A DNA stretch of 59,603 bases, taken from Kangiellaceae bacterium. Its GTDB lineage: Bacteria > Pseudomonadota > Gammaproteobacteria > Enterobacterales > Kangiellaceae. Positions 55,645-59,603 of the stretch are shown piece by piece. Location of the stretch: the NCBI GenBank assembly GCA_016743995.1, contig JADGFG010000001.1, forward strand, positions 1-59,603. Direction: 5' to 3'. The notes beneath the pieces were generated by a model. The model was not told the DNA's origin and made no database searches. It saw only the letters and a program-made list of their open reading frames with translations. The translations under genes and the position numbers were made by a program. Within the stretch, counting starts at the first letter, position 1. Every line of letters starts with the position of its first letter.

Positions 55645-55727
55645 TCTGGCAGCCCCGCTGTCTTAGGTAACATCCCCTTAGACCGGTAGTTTTGCGTGCC
55701 TGCTCTTTCGAAACAGGTAGCCTTTTT
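55645..55727 (-). ncRNA. Cyclic-di-GMP-I (GEMM-I) riboswitch
   Basis: Read on the minus strand, the conserved GEMM-I core is visible. There is a P2 stem capped by the GNRA-type loop TTTCGAAAGAGCAGG, then the invariant CACGCAAA. ACTACCGGTCTAA comes next, followed by a P3 arm and the invariant AGCGGGG before GCTGCC closes P1. These match the aptamer consensus (TTCGAAAGAG, GCAAAGCC, CCGGCCTAA, AGCGGGG) apart from covarying stem bases. It lies 72 nt upstream of the giant protein's start and in the same direction. In other gammaproteobacteria this class controls adhesins, chitin-binding and motility genes. The direction of regulation cannot be told. Confidence 0.9.
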
Positions 55728-55758
55728 CATTCAGTAACACTCAAGATATAAAATAGTA

Positions 55759-55788
55759 TAAATAGGTACTGTTTAACTGTTTAGTCAA
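55759..55788 (-). promoter_or_regulatory. Candidate promoter of the giant gene
   Basis: On the minus strand, TTGACT (55788-55783) and TATTTA (55764-55759) are separated by 18 bp. Transcription would start about 20-30 nt before the riboswitch. The -10 element is a moderate match only. Confidence 0.4.
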
Positions 55789-55972
55789 ATAGCAACGAAA
55801 ACATAGCTCAATTTAATCTATTCATTAATCGTCCGAAACAATCTTTACTTGAGATATAAGTGGCATCTCCAGGTAAAAAACTTTATGTGTAATTTAAAAA
55901 AATCTTTTTAAACTTTATTCACATAAGAAAACCGACGAACATTACGGTTTACGTCATATTTTTGACAGCAGG

Positions 55973-56248
55973 CTATTGGCCTTTTTCATTTTCCAATGCG
56001 GCACTAGTTATCTGGAAGTAAAAATCAAATATACTGGAAGCAACTTTTTTATACTCAGGCCTGTTTAAAATTAAATTTTTAAGAACTTTGGCGTCAGCAA
56101 ACACAATTTTTAAAAAATGTATATCGTTTTCAACGAGAACGCCTCCCTTATCAACTCGTTGTTTCAATTCTAATGCTCGCGGTAGATATATTCTTGTAAA
56201 TTTTTCTATCACCACGTTAATCAAAATAACTTCTGAGTTTTCTTGCAT
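55973..56248 (-). CDS. Small helical hypothetical protein
   Basis: This 91-residue protein is predicted to be mostly alpha-helical, with no signal peptide or membrane segment (...IEKFTRIYLPRALELKQRV... and ...VLKNLILNRPEYKKVASSIFD...). I recognise no family. It sits between the giant gene's leader and the divergent sensor kinase gene and is transcribed toward the riboswitch. The start is ATG 56248 (MQENSEVIL), without a strong Shine-Dalgarno sequence. It could be a small regulator, but nothing in the sequence says so. Confidence 0.6.
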   Translation of the reverse strand: MQENSEVILINVVIEKFTRIYLPRALELKQRVDKGGVLVENDIHFLKIVFADAKVLKNLILNRPEYKKVASSIFDFYFQITSAALENEKGQ

Positions 56249-56423
56249 AAAAACCTGTTAACAATGTGTATATTCAGATAAAGATGTACCTTTCTACTTT
56301 AATAATACACTTTCTTTCGCCTTTAAAAATCTCATTTCGAAATCAAGTTAAATAACTGAACGTCATTATATTTCAGATGGCGATATATAGATGTTTTTTC
56401 AGATATTTCTTGCGCTATTTAAC

Positions 56424-56453
56424 TATAATGAGTACGACCATTGGTTGACCAAT
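56424..56453 (+). promoter_or_regulatory. -10 box followed by a palindromic operator-like site
   Basis: A perfect TATAAT (56424-56429) is followed 10 bp later by the perfect palindrome ATTGGT-TG-ACCAAT (56440-56453). The latter would cover roughly +4 to +18 of a transcript reading into the sensor kinase gene. No good -35 is seen at 17 bp. The arrangement suggests repression, or activator-dependent control, of the kinase gene. Confidence 0.45.
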
Positions 56454-56534
56454 ATTTTTAGTAGAACAAACTCATAAAAATCATAAAATAGTCCCACTTG
56501 ACAAGATGACTACTTGAAATAGGGAGAGTTTCAC

Positions 56535-59500
56535 ATGAACTTAAATTCATTATCTTTAAAGATTGCTTTAGGATACTTCATTTCTATTGCGATTGTTGCC
56601 CTGGTGCTCGTTCTTACCCTTAATCGTACCAGTCAGGTTAAATCACATTCAATCAGTATATTCAACCACCAGGTTCCTGGTGTAACAGAGGGGCTTAAAA
56701 TTCAGTCTGAAGTTAACTCGTCACTGTCCGCCTTAAAAGGCTGGATCAATTTAAGTGAGGAGAGATTTCTAGATGAACGACGAGGTGCATGGAAAGGAAT
56801 TGATCGAGCATACAATAATCTCGCGCTGGCATTAAGATCAAAACATGATGAGTATATCGACAGCTACCTGCTGGAATTACAGTCTGATCTAAAACAGTTA
56901 CGCATTTATCAAAATGATATTGCAACAATAGTCCATACCCCGGAAAATAACCCCGGTTTAAAAATGCTAATCACAGAAGCTGCTCCTAAAGCTAACGAAA
57001 CGCTTGCTTTTATTTCGAAAATAATTGACATAGAATCGAAGCGTGTTTTTTCAGTTGAACGAAGAGTGTTACTTGTTAATCTGGTGGAATTTCGCCACAG
57101 CCTTGCTTCTGCACTTGAATCAACACGAGCTTTCCTGATTTCAAACGACAAGGATTTTTTGAAGTCATTTAATGAAAGCTGGCAGCAAAACGAAAACGCT
57201 CTTCAATCACTGATGAACCAGAAAAAACTACTTAACGAAGAGCAGCTTCTTTTATTTAATAAAGCCAAAATACTGAGAGATGACTTTATCCTTTACCCCG
57301 ATCAGATGTTCGATCTACGAGGAAGCGCCGATTGGGATGTTGCAAAACTAAGAATGGACAAGTGGGTCTCGCCACTTGCGGACAAAATCAAACACTCAAT
57401 TTCAGCAATAGTAGAATTACAAACCAGTGATATGGAGTCGAGTTTTCTCGACATTGAGAATGACTTCAACTCACTCATTGTTGTAGGCGGAGTGCTGTTA
57501 ATTATATCTATTGCACTCTGTATATTACTGGTGATTTTTTTAATTCGAATCATTGTCGGACCAATAAATAAAGTCGTAGAAACAGCAGACGCCATCGCAA
57601 GAGGCGACTTTAGCCAGAGCATATCAATTAGCGGCTCAAGCGAAATTGAAAATCTGGGTGCGTCTCTTGACAATATGACTAAAGTGTTACGAAAAGTTGC
57701 AAATCATGCAAACAGGGTATCCAAAGGGGAATACAACGAAATTTATCAGCCACAAAACGACCAGGACATACTTGGAAAATCCTTAAAACAAATGACAGAA
57801 AACCTACGGCAGGCAAGCAAAATATCTGAAGAGGAAAACTGGTTAAAATCTGGAGAAGCCAGCTTCTCCAATCTGATAAGAGGGCTAGAGGAGGAAAAAG
57901 AAATCGCTGCAGCATCTCTGGCATTCATTGCGAATTATTTGCAAGCCTTTGTCGGCGCCATCTATCTGGCAAAAAACAATGAACTGGTTTTCAGCGCTGG
58001 CTATGCACTCAATGAAGATTCTATCGATAATAATAACATTCAGCTAGGTTATGGCTGGCTAGGTCAGGCCGCCATAAAAAAAGAACTTACTTGTGTTGAA
58101 AACCTAACCTCTGACTTTTATAATTACGCTGTTAATTCAGGAATAGGTAACACTCTTCCCAATTCTCTTGTTGCAGTACCTGTCGTCAATACGATATCTG
58201 AAACGCAGGAGAGCATAGGTATTTTTGTTCTTGGTATTGATCACAAACCAGGCGATGTCGAGCGACATCTGTTAACGAGAATAGCACATACACTTGCGTA
58301 TAGCATTGAGTCGGCTCATTCGAAATTTAAAATGCGAGGTCTCATTGATGAGTATCAGCAACAGGCAGAAGAGCTACAAGCCCAGCAAGAAGAACTGAAA
58401 TCAGCCAACGAAGAACTGGCAGAGCAAGCTGAAGCATTAAGGATATCAGAAGACGAACTTAAAGCACAAAGTGATAAAATGCAATTAAGCAACGAATCTC
58501 TTGAACTACAAAAAACACAACTGGAAGATAAAAACAAATTACTCGAAAGTGCAAAAAGTATCATTGAAAATAAAGCTGAAGAACTGGAGGTTGCCAGCCA
58601 GTACAAGTCAGAATTTTTAGCCAACATGTCACATGAATTAAGAACCCCTCTAAATAGCCTGCTAATTCTGTCAGAATCATTAGCAAAAAATAGAGAAGGA
58701 AATTTATCTGAAACCCAGGTTGAAGACGCAAAAATAATTTATGAGGGTGGTATAGCCCTGCTCGATCTGATCAATGACATACTGGATCTTTCAAAAATTG
58801 AGGCTGGGGTGATTAAGGTTTTTAAAGATCGTTGTGAACTGGACCACCTGAAAGAGCGAATAATGTCGCAATTTTCTCCTGTTGCCAATAAGAAAAAACT
58901 TGATTTTGAAATACTCATCGACCAGAACCTTCCTCCAGAGATTATCACAGACATAAAACGCCTGGAGCAGATAATAAGAAACCTGTTATCAAATGCATTT
59001 AAATTTACCAGCCAGGGGTATATTCGACTATCCGTCATGAAAGATGATAAATCTGAAATGAGACTATCAAATGTGGGATATAGTAAAAACGCTGAATCAT
59101 GGATTAAGTTTCTGGTAGAGGACACCGGAATAGGAATAGCCAGCACCAAAGTTGAGAGTATATTTGAAGCCTTTCATCAGGGTGATGGCTCGACTAGTAG
59201 AAGCTACGGTGGAACTGGACTAGGGTTGACAATATCAAGAGAACTTTCTCGCATACTGGGCGGTTACATTACATTAAAAAGCAAACTAAACAAAGGAAGT
59301 CAATTTTGTCTCTGGCTTCCATTAATAACAGATGTAGAAATCTCTGAATACGGCCCCGCATCAGAAAAACTCCAACTTAACATCACTCCAAACACAAAAG
59401 AAATTGAGCTTTCTGACAAAAACACCTACTTCGAAAATGAATCAGTCAAGCCGGATAATATTGATAATTCACCTGAAATACAACCAGTAAGAACGTCCAA

Positions 59501-59603
59501 TATTTTGATCATTGAAGATGATATTAAATTTTCGTTAATACTGAGAAGAATTGCTGAAAGTAAAGGCTATTCCGTTTTAGAAAGTACTAGCGGTACAGAA
59601 GCT
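56535..59603 (+). CDS. Hybrid sensor histidine kinase (HAMP-GAF-HisKA-HATPase-REC), 3' truncated
   Basis: The frame from ATG 56535 (AGGGAGAG upstream) stays open to the window edge, at least 1023 residues. In order there is a membrane helix (~10-30), a helical periplasmic sensor of the four-helix type (~30-310) and a second membrane helix (~313-337). HAMP follows (~335-390, IVGPINKVVETADAIARGDFS), then GAF (~450-590) and a Gln/Glu coiled coil (~600-690). HisKA follows, with the phospho-His at about residue 700 in NMSHELRTPLNSLL. The HATPase has the N box RLEQIIRNLLSNAFKFT, G1 EDTGIGI and G2 GGTGLGLTISREL. A receiver domain begins at about 988 (NILIIEDD) and is cut before its phospho-Asp, so further domains may lie beyond the edge. 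The input is unknown. Confidence 0.93.
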   Translation, partial: MNLNSLSLKIALGYFISIAIVALVLVLTLNRTSQVKSHSISIFNHQVPGVTEGLKIQSEVNSSLSALKGWINLSEERFLDERRGAWKGIDRAYNNLALALRSKHDEYIDSYLLELQSDLKQLRIYQNDIATIVHTPENNPGLKMLITEAAPKANETLAFISKIIDIESKRVFSVERRVLLVNLVEFRHSLASALESTRAFLISNDKDFLKSFNESWQQNENALQSLMNQKKLLNEEQLLLFNKAKILRDDFILYPDQMFDLRGSADWDVAKLRMDKWVSPLADKIKHSISAIVELQTSDMESSFLDIENDFNSLIVVGGVLLIISIALCILLVIFLIRIIVGPINKVVETADAIARGDFSQSISISGSSEIENLGASLDNMTKVLRKVANHANRVSKGEYNEIYQPQNDQDILGKSLKQMTENLRQASKISEEENWLKSGEASFSNLIRGLEEEKEIAAASLAFIANYLQAFVGAIYLAKNNELVFSAGYALNEDSIDNNNIQLGYGWLGQAAIKKELTCVENLTSDFYNYAVNSGIGNTLPNSLVAVPVVNTISETQESIGIFVLGIDHKPGDVERHLLTRIAHTLAYSIESAHSKFKMRGLIDEYQQQAEELQAQQEELKSANEELAEQAEALRISEDELKAQSDKMQLSNESLELQKTQLEDKNKLLESAKSIIENKAEELEVASQYKSEFLANMSHELRTPLNSLLILSESLAKNREGNLSETQVEDAKIIYEGGIALLDLINDILDLSKIEAGVIKVFKDRCELDHLKERIMSQFSPVANKKKLDFEILIDQNLPPEIITDIKRLEQIIRNLLSNAFKFTSQGYIRLSVMKDDKSEMRLSNVGYSKNAESWIKFLVEDTGIGIASTKVESIFEAFHQGDGSTSRSYGGTGLGLTISRELSRILGGYITLKSKLNKGSQFCLWLPLITDVEISEYGPASEKLQLNITPNTKEIELSDKNTYFENESVKPDNIDNSPEIQPVRTSNILIIEDDIKFSLILRRIAESKGYSVLESTSGTEA

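Larger units (their letters stand above)
55574..55972. other. Leader region of the giant gene
   Basis: These 399 bp lie between the giant gene's start and the stop of the small gene at 55973. They hold a candidate promoter, the c-di-GMP-I riboswitch, and between aptamer and start codon a T6 tract on the minus strand (ATGCCTTTTTTAAA) that could be part of an expression platform. I see nothing specific in 55800-55972, which is AT-rich. Confidence 0.6.

Noticed and set aside
1-59603. Insertion sequences, integrase, tRNA or att sites bounding the T3SS island
   Set aside because: I found no transposase, integrase, tRNA or rRNA gene, and no long terminal direct repeats at the island edges, so horizontal transfer is not supported by flanking marks.

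Overview
The window looks like an AT-rich (roughly 40% GC by eye) marine-type gammaproteobacterial chromosome. The clues are the Ysc-family type III secretion system (T3SS), the imelysin/di-heme oxidoreductase iron module, a bacterial alpha-2-macroglobulin, a c-di-GMP-I (GEMM) riboswitch and a GlyGly-CTERM-like surface protein. I cannot fix the genus from sequence alone.

Layout. (1) 1-916: the 3' end of an unknown gene and a 223-residue orphan whose N-terminus looks like an effector signal. (2) 1073-14802: a minus-strand run consisting of imelysin, di-heme oxidoreductase, DUF1513 protein, second imelysin, porin-like barrel and alpha-2-macroglobulin. It diverges from a plus-strand MauG/CcpA-type di-heme peroxidase. 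The divergent region carries a Fur-box-like and an FNR-box-like sequence. (3) 15047-44205: a nearly complete Ysc-type T3SS island. Its minus arm, read from right to left, is lcrG-like, tip, translocon chaperone and translocators, then an ExsA-like AraC regulator and a lipoprotein, then two alternating CesT-chaperone/small-membrane-protein pairs, then sctW-tyeA-sycN-sctX-sctY-sctV-lcrR-like-sctN-O-P-Q-R-S-T-U. Its plus arm is yscB-like-sctC-D-yscE-sctF-yscG-sctI-J-K-L. The arms diverge from a promoter region holding a perfect 15-bp palindrome. (4) 44492-55573: an ~11-kb gene for a giant secreted or surface protein, preceded by a c-di-GMP riboswitch. It has three repeats of a seven-module fibronectin-III block. 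(5) 55973-59603: a small unknown protein and the start of a hybrid sensor kinase that runs off the window.

How it fits together. The T3SS arms together encode the export apparatus, ATPase complex, sorting platform, basal body, needle, rod, ruler, gatekeeper, tip and translocon with their chaperones. No recognisable exsC/D/E anti-activator genes, no classical YscW/ExsB pilotin and no known effector family are present. The most likely undescribed content is the small chaperone/cargo cassette at 27986-29968 and the orphan at 245-916. The riboswitch ties the giant adhesin-like protein to c-di-GMP, and hence to a sessile/motile decision. The iron module probably responds to iron and perhaps oxygen.
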